DNA of 45,854 nt from Microbacteriaceae bacterium PS02067 (lineage in GTDB: Bacteria > Actinomycetota > Actinomycetes > Actinomycetales > Microbacteriaceae), in assembly GCA_029960085.1 (NCBI GenBank), contig JASCPG010000019.1, positions 1 to 45,854 on the forward strand, read 5' to 3'. Below, piece after piece: positions 32,474-40,959 of this stretch. Both the position numbers and the translations under genes were made by a program. Each line of letters begins with the position of its first letter. The stretch's first letter is position 1. The notes under the pieces were generated by a model. The model was given only the letters and a program-made list of their open reading frames with translations. It was not told where the DNA came from and searched no databases.

Positions 32474-32782
32474 TTGCGTACCGACCGGCGCTGGCAAGTA
32501 GGGTGGCTCCCGATCTTGGCCAATGGCGGAGGCGACTTCTATCTGGTGGACTTGCGGCCGCCGGTACCGGGTTCGATTCGGCACTTTCGGTTGGAGGAAC
32601 AAGAGCATCCCGTTGAGTTCGCCTCGCTCGCGGCATTTTTTGGGACTGTGGCGGCGGCTTTCGAGCGCGGGGTGATTTACATCGATTCCAACGGATACCT
32701 GGAGATGAACGATATGCAGTTCGCCGAACTCGCCGGCGCGATGAATCCCGACGTTGCCTGGTGGCGCATTGCCGACGATTGA
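32474..32782 (+). pseudogene. SMI1/KNR4 (SUKH) immunity-type protein, 3' fragment
   Basis: About 100 residues remain: VGWLPILANGGGDFYLVDL, then FASLAAFFGTVAAAFERGVI and YLEMNDMQFAELAGAMNPDV. The GWLPI/GGGD segment and Trp/acid pattern fit the C-terminal half of SUKH proteins, which often act as immunity proteins. The N-terminal half is lost at the IS256 border, and only a TTG opens the frame. It probably belonged to the toxin/immunity group further right. Confidence 0.6.
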
Positions 32783-33313
32783 GGGCGCCACTCCTTAGCC
32801 ATCGGGACTGAATCGCTCGTTCGGGCCCCAGCGCATTCTGGTGCAAGCGGCGGTCCCCCGCGCGGTCCATACCAGACATGAGGATGACTAACCAAGATCC
32901 TCAGCAGCCCCAAGCCCGCAATCTGGAAGGTGTGCTCAATGAGGCCAGGTAACGCGGCCGCACGTGGGAAGCTCGCACGACTGGTGGTGGCAAGCATCAT
33001 CGCCGGTGTACTCGGCTCAGTCCCGGTGGCGATTATCCGCTATGCGATCGACGGAACTCTGACGACTCCGGAGCTCGCCTCATCTTGCGGGGCTTTAACG
33101 GTGCTCAATCTCGGCGGTGGGGTGCTGGTTGCGACGGCGGTCTGGTTTCTCGCGGAACGTTCACGAAGCCGTCGTCGGCAGGTGTTGGTGGTGGTGGGAT
33201 GCAACGTCACATTGGCCCTGCTCCTGGTCGGCGTCCTCGTTGTCTACTTTGGGCCGTGGCTGCTCCTCGGCAGCAACGTGGCCTATGTGTCGTGGCCCGC
33301 GATCATGGCAGGG

Positions 33314-34315
33314 CTAGGTGTACTTCCCCGTGACGTTGTGAACGCGGGCTGAGGGGGTCTGGCCGCCGATCCCGGTGTGGGGTCTGTGGTGATTGTAGTG
33401 ATGCAGCCAGGTCTCGTATGCCGCGGCTCGCTCTGCTTCGCTGGCGTAGGGCTTGGCGTAGGCCCATTCGGCGGCGAGGGTGCGGTTGAAGCGTTCGACC
33501 TTCCCGTTGGTCTGCGGCCGATACGGCTTTGTCCACTTGTGCTTCACACCGTCGCCGAGCGCGTCCGCGAACGCGTGTGACCGGTAGCACGCGCCGTTGT
33601 CTGTCATCACGGCGGTGACCGTGACTCCGAGGCTCGCGAAGAACGCGTTCGCGCGGGTCCAGAACCCTGCCGCGGTCTCCTTGCGTTCGTCGTCGAGGAT
33701 CTCCGAGTACGCGACTCTCGAGTTGTCGTCGACGGCGTGGTGCAGATACCGGTAGCCGCGGGAGCCGGCCGCTCCTGCCCGTGCGGCCTTGTCACGGACG
33801 GATCCCGCGGCACGGTCCTGCGCCGATCCGCGGCCGAAGGCGCGCCAGCCGCCGCCATCAGGGATCCGGCCCTGCTTCTTGATGTCGATGTGGATCAGCT
33901 GGCCCGGTCTTGCGACCTCGTACCGCTTCGGCGTCGGCTTGCGGACTGGGAGCCCGGTGGCCTGATCGATGTTCACGAGCTTCGGCATCCCATACCTGGC
34001 CAGCACCCGGCCGACCGTCGAGCGGGCAAGGCCCAGGTGATACGCGATCCGGTGCGGACCCCACCGGCGGGTGAACCGCAACGACACGATCCTCCGCTCC
34101 GTCTTCCGCGGGAGCCGGTTCGGCGAGGTCTGCGGCCTGAAGCTGCGGTCCGTCAACGGCAGCCCGGCCCGATACCGGTCGACCCACCGTTTCGCCGTCG
34201 CGGGCGAGCACTGGAACCGTTCCACTGCCCGCCGCAACGACCAGCCCCGATCCACGACGAGGACAGCAAGACGACGACGCCCTTCCGGCGTCAAAGGCGC
34301 GTTAGCGTGAGACAC
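33314..34315 (-). CDS. IS481-family transposase
   Basis: This 333-residue protein has an N-terminal helix-turn-helix (WSLRRAVERFQCSPATAKRW), a second one around GPHRIAYHLGLARSTVGRVL and a DDE rve domain with HIDIKKQGRI, AVDDNSRVAYSEI, VTAVMTDNGACYRS and NGKVERFNRTLAAEW. All three catalytic acids are present. I chose GTG 34315, which follows GGAGG, over the frame's upstream start outside the element. The last codons run through the terminal repeat, and the TAG stop is supplied by the target duplication, so the reading frame ends just outside the IS. Confidence 0.93.
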   Translation of the reverse strand: MSHANAPLTPEGRRRLAVLVVDRGWSLRRAVERFQCSPATAKRWVDRYRAGLPLTDRSFRPQTSPNRLPRKTERRIVSLRFTRRWGPHRIAYHLGLARSTVGRVLARYGMPKLVNIDQATGLPVRKPTPKRYEVARPGQLIHIDIKKQGRIPDGGGWRAFGRGSAQDRAAGSVRDKAARAGAAGSRGYRYLHHAVDDNSRVAYSEILDDERKETAAGFWTRANAFFASLGVTVTAVMTDNGACYRSHAFADALGDGVKHKWTKPYRPQTNGKVERFNRTLAAEWAYAKPYASEAERAAAYETWLHHYNHHRPHTGIGGQTPSARVHNVTGKYT

Positions 34316-34411
34316 GAAGACCTCCGTGGTCAGGATGCGAGTGTGGTAACCCACATCCTGCCCGGAGGTCTTCGCCTACCTCACCCGTTCACAACCTCCC
34401 GGGGAAGTACA
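33319..34411 (-). mobile_element. Intact IS481-family insertion sequence
   Basis: The element is 1093 bp with terminal inverted repeats of about 26 bp. The left end TGTACTTCCCCGTGACGTTG and the complement of the right end TGTACTTCCCCGGGAGGTTG differ at two positions and both continue TGAACG. The target duplication GCTAGG is present at 33313-33318 and 34412-34417. A full-length transposase gene lies within. The exact duplication suggests a recent insertion. Confidence 0.92.
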
Positions 34412-34604
34412 GCTAGGGATTGTGATGCACCTCGTAGCTGTCGGGTGGAAGAGAACCCCAAGAGTCGAAACCAATGCTCCACCGATCACCGATCGGTAGC
34501 TTTCACTCCGATCAATCCAGACCGAAGCCGACCCCGACCATTGACGCATATGCCGGGGGCCGGGCGCCGCACCCGCAACGAGTTCTGTCAGCTCCCCGGC
34601 GGAC

Positions 34605-35192
34605 ATGGGTGGGTGCGGATCCAGCTACAACCCATGCGGCGCACCCGAGCTTTCTCAAGCACAACGTGCGACCGGGATGCTCGTCCTGCACGGCACGCTC
34701 AGCGTTGCAGGCTTCTTCCCTGGTGTTAGAGAGATCGCAGACGGCCTCGACGCCCTCGTCAGCCTCGCCGAGGGTGACGCTGTGGGAGCTGGCCTCAGCT
34801 TCGCCGCCATGATCCCCTTCGTCGGCTGGGGATCCGGCGCCGCAAAACTAGGAAAACTGGGTGGGGAAGTCCAGGAGGCGAGCAACGCCTTCTACCGTGG
34901 TGGACGTGATGTGGCGCCCCCGAGCTTTGTTCCTCGACCGAATGAGTTCAAGATTGATCCGGCCACCGGCTATGTTCGTGACTCACATGGCGTGTCGGTG
35001 TTTGATAACCCTGCCAGCGTGCTTGAAAAGGTGGTGACCCCACATCGAGTGGACGGCTCGACGGTGCCCCCAGAGCTACGCTTCATCCAGCGCGGGCGGG
35101 ACCCCAGCCATTACGAGATCGTGCCGCGGCCGGGACCGAATCTCACACCCGATCAGTTCACTTCGTGCCTTTCGAGAATTGAGTGCAGATGA
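34605..35192 (+). CDS. Polymorphic-toxin C-terminal part (pre-toxin plus toxin domain)
   Basis: This 195-residue protein has a hydrophobic pre-toxin segment (FFPGVREIADGLDALVSLAE, GLSFAAMIPFVGWGSGAAKL) of the PT-TG type. A toxin domain follows with FVPRPNEFKIDPATGYVRDS, HGVSVFDNPASVLEKV and HYEIVPRPGPNLTPDQF. The delivery domain that would precede it in a full toxin is missing, and an in-frame stop at 34542 closes the upstream frame. It is therefore an orphan toxin end or a truncated gene. Its stop overlaps the immunity gene. The enzymatic activity is unknown. Confidence 0.65.
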   Translation: MGGCGSSYNPCGAPELSQAQRATGMLVLHGTLSVAGFFPGVREIADGLDALVSLAEGDAVGAGLSFAAMIPFVGWGSGAAKLGKLGGEVQEASNAFYRGGRDVAPPSFVPRPNEFKIDPATGYVRDSHGVSVFDNPASVLEKVVTPHRVDGSTVPPELRFIQRGRDPSHYEIVPRPGPNLTPDQFTSCLSRIECR

Positions 35193-35467
35193 TTCCCGTC
35201 CTTAAGCTTCCGGACGACTTCTCCGACTACGAATGGGAGGTCGAAGCGAAAGGTGTGTTCTGGGATGCGCAGGTGCGCTGCGGTTCGCGGTCGGTTCCTG
35301 TTTCCTTCTACGACGCCACGCGACTGCTACAGGATGCGCGGGCGGAACTGGATCGTGGCACGCCGTTCGTGCTCGGGCGCGCGATTGTCGTCCGGATGGT
35401 CAACGAGCGAGCCATGCGTGAAGCGGTCGCGGCCATTCCAGCGGAGTTCTTCCTGGGCGCTCCGTGA
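35189..35467 (+). CDS. Putative immunity protein for the preceding toxin domain
   Basis: This small acidic 92-residue protein (MIPVLKLPDDFSDYEWEVEA, then VPVSFYDATRLLQDARAELD and AMREAVAAIPAEFFLGAP) overlaps the toxin stop as ATGA, the usual toxin/immunity order. The frame opens two codons earlier with GTG 35183; I prefer ATG 35189. No known family is recognised, so the role rests on position, size and charge. Confidence 0.6.
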   Translation: MIPVLKLPDDFSDYEWEVEAKGVFWDAQVRCGSRSVPVSFYDATRLLQDARAELDRGTPFVLGRAIVVRMVNERAMREAVAAIPAEFFLGAP

Positions 35468-35473
35468 GCGGGT

Positions 35474-35863
35474 TTGGTCGGACATTCATCACAGACATGT
35501 TTCCCGCGTTCGCTGCCACCGCAACCGCGTTTCGGTGATGACTGGCTGGGTCGAGTGTTCACGGGGGACTTCAGGCCCACGGCCGCGGGCCGTGCCGGCG
35601 TCGTGTTGCTTGAGCCGGGAACTGGGGAAGCGCTCGAGATCCCTGAGTCGTTTCTCGGGTTTCACGAGACGGAGTTGATCGGCTAGCGGGACGCGGCACT
35701 GGCGGCGCTGTTCTTCGTCGATTGGGTCAGGTTGCACCCGGATCGACAACCTCGAGGTGATCGACCTGATGGCTACTGGGAGTTCGCCGCTCAGTTGTGG
35801 CGCAAGGTCGCGCATAGTCCCATTGCACCCGCGTCGAACGGATCCTTTGGAGCCTGCGACTGA
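35474..35863 (+). other. Degenerate remnants of immunity-type genes
   Basis: Two short coding-like pieces are visible. The first, at 35474-35686, ends DDWLGRVFTGDFRPTAAGRA followed by LLEPGTGEALEIPESFLGFH. The second, at about 35750-35863, reads GYWEFAAQLWRKVAHSPIAP before a stop. Neither has a convincing start. They look like decayed toxin or immunity genes. From 35864 to the efeB stop at 36035 I see nothing. Confidence 0.4.
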
Positions 35864-36034
35864 GGACCAGAAGCATGCAGGCTGCTTCCAGACCGGTCCG
35901 AAAGCCCACGCGCGAGGGATGTTCCGCCGGGCGTCCGCAACTCGGCGGTGAGGCCGCGGAGCGCGTCGAGCAATGTCCTACGATCCGGCAGCGTGAGACA
36001 CGGGGAGAAGGCACGGATACCCTCCCCCCGCCCG

Positions 36035-37285
36035 TCACGCGAACATGCCCTCCCCGATGAACCCGCCGGGCGCACACCCGGGCGGGATCGCGAACACCGC
36101 CGATCCGATCGGGGTGATCCACTTGTTGAGGAGGTCCAGCTCGTCGATTCGCCGCTGGATCGGAACGAACTGGGCGTCGACGTCGGCCTGGAAGCTGACG
36201 AAGATGAGCCCCGCGTTCGAGATGCCGCCCGCGCTGGGTGGGTCGTCGTACGTGAACGAGCGGCGGAAGATCCGCTGCGACCGGTCGTCGCTGCGGGCGC
36301 GGCGCAGGTGGGAGAACTCCGGGATGACCGGGAAGCCGACGGGAGTGACCGCGGTGAAGTCGGGTTCGTCGTGCTCCTTCTTCCCCGTGAGCGGTGCGCC
36401 CGTGTCGAGAGTCCGTCCGACGGCCTGCTCGCGACCGGGCCGGTCGAGCTCGTCCCACGTGTCCAGGTTCATGTGGATGCGGCGCACCACCATGCTCGTG
36501 CCGCCATTCATCCACCCGTCCTGAGACCAGACGACCGCGGCGAAGTCCTCGGAACCGGGAGACGGGTTGACGGTCTCGTCCACCTGGCCGAACAGGTTCC
36601 GCATCGCGGTCCCCTCGGACGCCGACCCGTGCGCGCGACGGAACCCGTGCTGTATCCACCGGATCTCGGCGAAGCTCCGCGTGTCCTTCAGCAGCATGCG
36701 GACGGTATGCGCGACGGTCAGCGGCTCGTCCGCACCGATCTGCAGCAGCAGGTCGCCGCCCGAATAGGCATCCTCGAGCCGGTCCACCGTGAACGCCGGC
36801 AGCGGCCGCAGCCAGTCGGGCGCGGCGGCGCCGGCGCGTCGGACGAGTTCCGGGCCGAACCCGAACGTCACGGTGAGTCCGGCCGGGGTTGCGGCCAGCT
36901 CGGGCTCGGTATCGGCGAGTGCGGGTGCGCCCTGGGTGAGCCTCGCCGCGTCGTCGGTGAGCATGCGAAGCAGTCCGCGCAGCCGTGCCCGGTCGACATC
37001 GGCGTGCAGGTCGAGGGCGACGAGGGCCCCGTGCGCCGGCGCCGCTGTCTCCACGCCGGCCTGGTGGGTTCCGTAGAACGGGTACGTCTTCGCGCCGTTG
37101 AGGGGCGCCGCCGGCGACTCGCTCTCGGATGCCGCGGGCGGGCCGCTCTGGACGAGCTGGCTCGCCCCGATGGCGACCGCGGCGCCCACGCCGGCGATCG
37201 CCCCGCCGAAGAGGAACTGGCGCCTGCTGCTCGACGCGCGACCCGGCCGGGGCGCTCCCGCCGTGGGCTCAGTCGGGTCCGTCAT
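36035..37285 (-). CDS. efeB: DyP-type peroxidase (EfeB-like), Tat-exported
   Basis: This 416-residue haem peroxidase has a twin-arginine signal (SSRRQFLFGGAIAGVGAAVA). The two DyP ferredoxin-like halves follow, with NLFGQVDETVNP at the distal site and the proximal haem region around RRIHMNLDTWDELD and SYTYDD-type sequence near the C-terminus (RRSFTYDDPPSAGG). The usual GXXDG motif reads GQVDE here: the catalytic Asp is kept but the following Gly is Glu. It is the last gene of a coupled operon with PCu(A)C and CopC. In EfeUOB it helps ferrous iron uptake; no efeU or efeO is nearby. Confidence 0.88.
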   Translation of the reverse strand: MTDPTEPTAGAPRPGRASSSRRQFLFGGAIAGVGAAVAIGASQLVQSGPPAASESESPAAPLNGAKTYPFYGTHQAGVETAAPAHGALVALDLHADVDRARLRGLLRMLTDDAARLTQGAPALADTEPELAATPAGLTVTFGFGPELVRRAGAAAPDWLRPLPAFTVDRLEDAYSGGDLLLQIGADEPLTVAHTVRMLLKDTRSFAEIRWIQHGFRRAHGSASEGTAMRNLFGQVDETVNPSPGSEDFAAVVWSQDGWMNGGTSMVVRRIHMNLDTWDELDRPGREQAVGRTLDTGAPLTGKKEHDEPDFTAVTPVGFPVIPEFSHLRRARSDDRSQRIFRRSFTYDDPPSAGGISNAGLIFVSFQADVDAQFVPIQRRIDELDLLNKWITPIGSAVFAIPPGCAPGGFIGEGMFA

Positions 37286-37809
37286 TCGTCACCGCTCCCG
37301 ACGTAGTTCTCGTTCGCGCCGGAGTAGTCCTTGACGACAGCGGTGAACGCGAGGGTCGAGCCGTCGGCGAATTCCAGCGTGAACGGCACCTCGTCGCCGG
37401 CGTGCAGCGGTGCGGTCAGCTCCATCAGCATGATGTGGTTGCCGGCCGGCTTCAGCACGAAGTCGGAACGCGCGGGCAGCACGAACCCGCCCTCGATGGG
37501 GCGCATGACCATCGCACCCGACGCGTCCTCGACGGTCTCGTGGAGCTCCGACATGGTTGCGGCCGCAGTGGTGGCCCCGACGACCGTGACGTCTGCGTCG
37601 CCCGCGTTCGTCAGGGTGCCGAACGCTGCGGTCATGCCCTTGTCGGCGGTCTTCACCCAGGCATCCGACATCGTGATGACGTCCGCGGCGGGCTTCACCT
37701 GCTCCGTCGAGGTTGCGGGGGCGGGGGCGGGTGTGGCGGCGCAGGCGGTGACCGTGGTCATGGCTGCGGCGATGATGGCGATCGAGGCGAACGTGCGGGA
37801 GAGGATCAT
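37282..37809 (-). CDS. PCu(A)C-type copper chaperone lipoprotein
   Basis: This 175-residue protein has a lipobox-like VTAC at about residues 20-23. The PCu(A)C/DUF461 domain follows with AWVKTADKGMTAAFGTLTN, the ligand-bearing ELHETVEDASGAMVMRPIEG and NHIMLMELTAPLHAGDEV. His and Met residues in the H-x(n)-M-x(n)-H-x-M pattern are all present, so it should bind Cu(I) outside the membrane and pass it on. Its start overlaps copC and its stop overlaps efeB. Confidence 0.88.
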   Translation of the reverse strand: MILSRTFASIAIIAAAMTTVTACAATPAPAPATSTEQVKPAADVITMSDAWVKTADKGMTAAFGTLTNAGDADVTVVGATTAAATMSELHETVEDASGAMVMRPIEGGFVLPARSDFVLKPAGNHIMLMELTAPLHAGDEVPFTLEFADGSTLAFTAVVKDYSGANENYVGSGDE

Positions 37810-38402
37810 GAGTGCTCCTGAGAGTCGGTGTGGTGGGTGGTGCCGCCCGCGCGGGCGGCGCGGCGGCGGTGAATGGTGAGAACGGCGGCGTAGATGCCGA
37901 CCGCGGCGAGTGCGCCGGCCGCGCCGATCGCGACCGTGGTCCAGATCTGCGAGGCCTCGGACGGCGCCGTATCGGAATCGGCTGACGACGTCGAGTCGGT
38001 CGGCTCCGGCGCGGTCACTGTCAACGGCTCGGCGTCACCGATCGCGAACGGGATGATCGCCGAGATGGGATGCCCGTCACCCGACACGACGCGCCAGCGC
38101 ACCTGATAGCCGGCTTCCGGCATCCCGTCGGACAGCGGAACGGTCACGGTATTGCGGTCGATCGCGACATCGCCCGACACCCAGTCGGTGCCGGCCGCGT
38201 CGACGACGAGGACCGCAGCGCCCACGGGGAGAACGTCGTCCGAGAAGACGAGTTCGACCTGCGTGGGCGCGGTCGCGAGTTGCTCTCCCACGGCGGGAGA
38301 GCTCGACACGAGACTGTCGTGCGCAGAAGCGGGCGACGATATCCCGAGGACGAGCAGGGCGGTCAGCACGACGCCGCCCGAAAGAAGTGGTGTGTGCCGC
38401 AT
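37806..38402 (-). CDS. copC: CopC-domain copper resistance protein with C-terminal membrane anchor
   Basis: This 198-residue protein has a signal peptide ending ASA before HDSLVSSSPAVGEQL, so the mature N-terminal His can act as a Cu(II) ligand. A beta-barrel CopC domain (VELVFSDDVLPVGAAVLVVD, GYQVRWRVVSGDGHPISAII with the second His) is followed by a Ser/Thr linker and a transmembrane helix near residues 160-182. I start at ATG 38402, six bases after GAGAGG, not at the ATG two codons earlier. It overlaps the PCu(A)C gene. Confidence 0.9.
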   Translation of the reverse strand: MRHTPLLSGGVVLTALLVLGISSPASAHDSLVSSSPAVGEQLATAPTQVELVFSDDVLPVGAAVLVVDAAGTDWVSGDVAIDRNTVTVPLSDGMPEAGYQVRWRVVSGDGHPISAIIPFAIGDAEPLTVTAPEPTDSTSSADSDTAPSEASQIWTTVAIGAAGALAAVGIYAAVLTIHRRRAARAGGTTHHTDSQEHS

Positions 38403-38504
38403 GGGCATCCTCTCGATGGGCCCGCGTGGCGCGGGCGCAGACTGACGTCCCGCACAGCGAGGGCGTGCGGGCGAAGCGACCCGCACGGCGGCGGGCGCGA
38501 TGAC

Positions 38505-39113
38505 TCAGATCGAGAGGGAGAGTGGGGGACCGCGTCGGCTGATCGACGCGGCGACGCAGAGCGACGTCGGATGCCAGATGACGCCGTGCGCCTTCTGGGC
38601 CGGGCGGAGCGAGCGCTGCGGGCGGATCACGACCGGCGCGACGACGCGCTCCAGCCAGCGAACGACGGCGGCGATCCCGTGAGCTGCGGCGGCGACGGCG
38701 CGCTCGGACCAGCGCAGCGCCGCGATCGTCAGGAGCGCCGCAACCGCGTGCATGAGCGTCATCGCGGGCATGCCATGCAGGTGCTCACCGATCCCCATGT
38801 CGACCGGAAGGGCGGCGGAGGCACCGTGATGATGCGGTGCGAGAGCAGCCGTGGGCAGGGCGGGAGCACCGAGAGTGAACAGCATGTGGAACAGGGCCTG
38901 GCTGGTCACGACCGCGATCGACAGACCGAGCAGCGACTGCTTCCGGCCGACGGCGACCGTGGACACGGCGGATGCCAGCGCGAACGGCGCGAGCAGCCCG
39001 AGCCAGCCAGGCATGGCCCCGCCGCCGGCCACGTGACCCATCAACGCGACGAACGTCGCGATCGACGCCACACCGACGCCGCGCACAGCACGGGCAGATC
39101 GGTGGGCGGTCAC
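38505..39113 (-). CDS. Multi-pass membrane protein upstream of copC
   Basis: This protein of about 202 residues has four or five hydrophobic helices (ASIATFVALMGHVAGGGAMP, WLGLLAPFALASAVSTVAVG, LGLSIAVVTSQALFHMLFTL, TLMHAVAALLTIAALRWSE). A His/Met-rich loop (ALAPHHHGASAALPVDMGIG, EHLHGM) lies between helices 3 and 4. The His-rich loop and the 102-bp distance to copC suggest a metal-related role, perhaps copper handling. GTG 39113 is the likely start; the spacing to GGAGG is short. The C-terminal 40 residues look cytoplasmic and basic. Confidence 0.7.
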   Translation of the reverse strand: MTAHRSARAVRGVGVASIATFVALMGHVAGGGAMPGWLGLLAPFALASAVSTVAVGRKQSLLGLSIAVVTSQALFHMLFTLGAPALPTAALAPHHHGASAALPVDMGIGEHLHGMPAMTLMHAVAALLTIAALRWSERAVAAAAHGIAAVVRWLERVVAPVVIRPQRSLRPAQKAHGVIWHPTSLCVAASISRRGPPLSLSI

Positions 39114-39179
39114 CCCTCCATTGTGCCGAAAACGCGCCGAACAAGGGTTCCGGGCCGCGATCACTGCCCCCGTTCGGCA

Positions 39180-40028
39180 CTACCGCAGCGCCGAGGCCCC
39201 GCCGGGGAGATACGCGGCGCGGGCCGCCTCGCCGGACACGGCCGGCCAGTCAGGCTCCCCGACGACGCGGCGGACGCGGGTCGCCCAGGCGGCGAACGTT
39301 CCGCCGACACCGAAGTTCGCGCTCACGGGCCAATCGCTGCCGATCATCGCGCGGCCGGGGCCGAACGCCTCGACGCCGCGGCGGATGAAGGCATCCGCGT
39401 GCGCGTCGAAGGCCGTGGCATCCGTCGACTCCGGGGCGAGACCCGACAGTTTCACATACGTCCGCGGACGAGCCGCGAGGATGCCGATCTGCTCCGACCA
39501 GCGGCGCCCCGCGGGGCTGTCGATCCCCTCGTCGACGGGCGGCTTCGCGAGGTGGTCGAGCACGACGGTGAGGCTCGGCACCGCGTCGAGCAGCTCGATC
39601 AGCGCGGGAAGCTGCTCGTGACGGATGCACGCATCGAAGGTTCCGCCGCGCGCGGCGACGAGGCGGAGCCCCTCGCGCACGCGCGGGAAGTCCTCGATGT
39701 CGGTGTCCTGCAGGAGGTGTCGCACGCCCACGGCGCGCGGGATCTCCGCGAGCGCGTCGAGCTGCGCCTCGATCTCTCCCGGCGCCTGCGTGAGGTCGGC
39801 GGCCGCGACGATTCCGATCAACTCCGGCCACGGGAGCTGGTCGACCCAGCGCTCTTCGGCGAGGGGATCGCCGTCGGATCCCTGCACGAAGATCATGTCG
39901 TTGGTCCCGGCGCCGGCCCGGTCGACGTCCGCCGGCAGCATGGCGCGGTTGAGCCCGGTGTCCGCGAGCCAGGCGTAGTCGAGCCGGGCGGGATCCCAGA
40001 CGTGGACGTGTGAATCGACGACCGTCAT
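39180..40028 (-). CDS. Amidohydrolase-family lactonase-like enzyme
   Basis: This 282-residue metal-dependent hydrolase of the amidohydrolase_2 group, which includes L-fuconolactonase, has the metal-binding DSHVHVWDP at residues 5-13, VLDHLAKPPVDEG in the middle and IGSDWPVSA near the end, which supplies the last Asp. ATG 40028 gives the typical MTVVDSHVHV start; AAAGGA lies 11 bases upstream. A sugar-lactone substrate is inferred from family and from the divergent aldo/keto reductase. The start is only 28 bp from that partner gene. Confidence 0.88.
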   Translation of the reverse strand: MTVVDSHVHVWDPARLDYAWLADTGLNRAMLPADVDRAGAGTNDMIFVQGSDGDPLAEERWVDQLPWPELIGIVAAADLTQAPGEIEAQLDALAEIPRAVGVRHLLQDTDIEDFPRVREGLRLVAARGGTFDACIRHEQLPALIELLDAVPSLTVVLDHLAKPPVDEGIDSPAGRRWSEQIGILAARPRTYVKLSGLAPESTDATAFDAHADAFIRRGVEAFGPGRAMIGSDWPVSANFGVGGTFAAWATRVRRVVGEPDWPAVSGEAARAAYLPGGASALR

Positions 40029-40056
40029 GTGCGGGCGCGTCCTTTCGTGCAGTGCG

Positions 40057-40890
40057 ATGAACCTCTTCGACACGGCTCCCCACTACGGACTGGGGCTGTC
40101 GGAGCGGCGGCTCGGCGCAGCGCTGGCATCCAGGCCGCGCGAGGAGTTCGTCCTCTCGTCGAAGGTCGGCCGACTCCTCGTCGAAGATCCCGAGGGCGAG
40201 GAGCGCGCCGACGATGACGGGTTCGCGGTGACGACGTCGCTGCGGCGGCGGTGGGACTTCAGTCGCGACGGGATCATCCGCTGCGTCGAGGAGAGCCTGC
40301 GGCGGCTGGGCACCGATCACCTCGACATCGCGTACCTGCACGATCCGGACGAGCACTGGGATGCCGCGTCGACGAGCGGCGTCGACGCGCTCATCGAGCT
40401 GCGCGGGCAGGGCGTCGTGCGAGCGATCGGCGCCGGAATGAACCAGTCGGCGATGCTCGCGGAGTTCGTGCGGCGGTGCGACATCGACATCGTGATGGTG
40501 GCGGGCCGGTACACCCTGCTCGATCAGTCGGCGGCCGACGATCTGCTGCCGCTCGCCGCCGAGCGCGGCGTGGCCGTCGTCGCCGCGGCCATCTACAACT
40601 CGGGGCTGCTGAGTCGGGACCGCCCCGTCGAGGGGGCGCGATTCGACTACCAGGAGGCTCCGTCGGCGCTCGTCCAGAGAGCCGCCGCCATCGCCGACGT
40701 CTGTGCCGAGCACGGTACGACGCTGCCGGCTGCGGCGATCGCCTTCCCCTTGCGCGCCGACGTCGTCACCTCGGTCGTGATCGGCATGCGGGGAACCGAG
40801 CAGGTCACCTCCACGATCGCGCGCTACGACGCAGCGCCGCCGGATGCCTTGTGGGCCGACCTCGAGTCGCGGGGGCTTCTCGGGAACTGA
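40057..40890 (+). pseudogene. Aldo/keto reductase lacking its N-terminus
   Basis: The 277 residues starting MNLFDTAPHYGLGLSERRLG match L-fucose/D-threo-aldose dehydrogenase-type reductases. The catalytic tetrad is present (Asp5, Tyr10, Lys36 in SSKVGR, His95 in YLHDPDE). The first 45 or so residues, with the hairpin and first strand and helix of the TIM barrel, are absent. The sequence upstream belongs to the divergent amidohydrolase start and leaves no room for them or for a promoter. A deletion across the intergenic region is likely, and the product should not fold normally. Confidence 0.7.
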
Positions 40891-40959
40891 GGCGCGACCG
40901 CGGGCACATCGAGAGACGCGCTGGCCGCGGTGCAGCGACCGACTTCGACAGACGAATGC

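Larger units (their letters stand above)
32939..34499 (+). pseudogene. Four-helix membrane protein gene split by IS481
   Basis: The left part (32939-33318) encodes four hydrophobic helices, including RLVVASIIAGVLGSVPVAII, LNLGGGVLVATAVWFLAE, VLVVVGCNVTLALLLVGVLV and YVSWPAIMAGLG. Removing the insertion and one copy of its 6-bp duplication joins it in frame to 34418-34499, which adds GIVMHLVAVGWKRTPRVET and a stop at 34497. The restored protein has 153 residues. With the insertion, the frame ends at 33352 with a few IS-encoded residues. AAGG at 32927 fits ATG 32939. Function is unknown. Confidence 0.75.
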
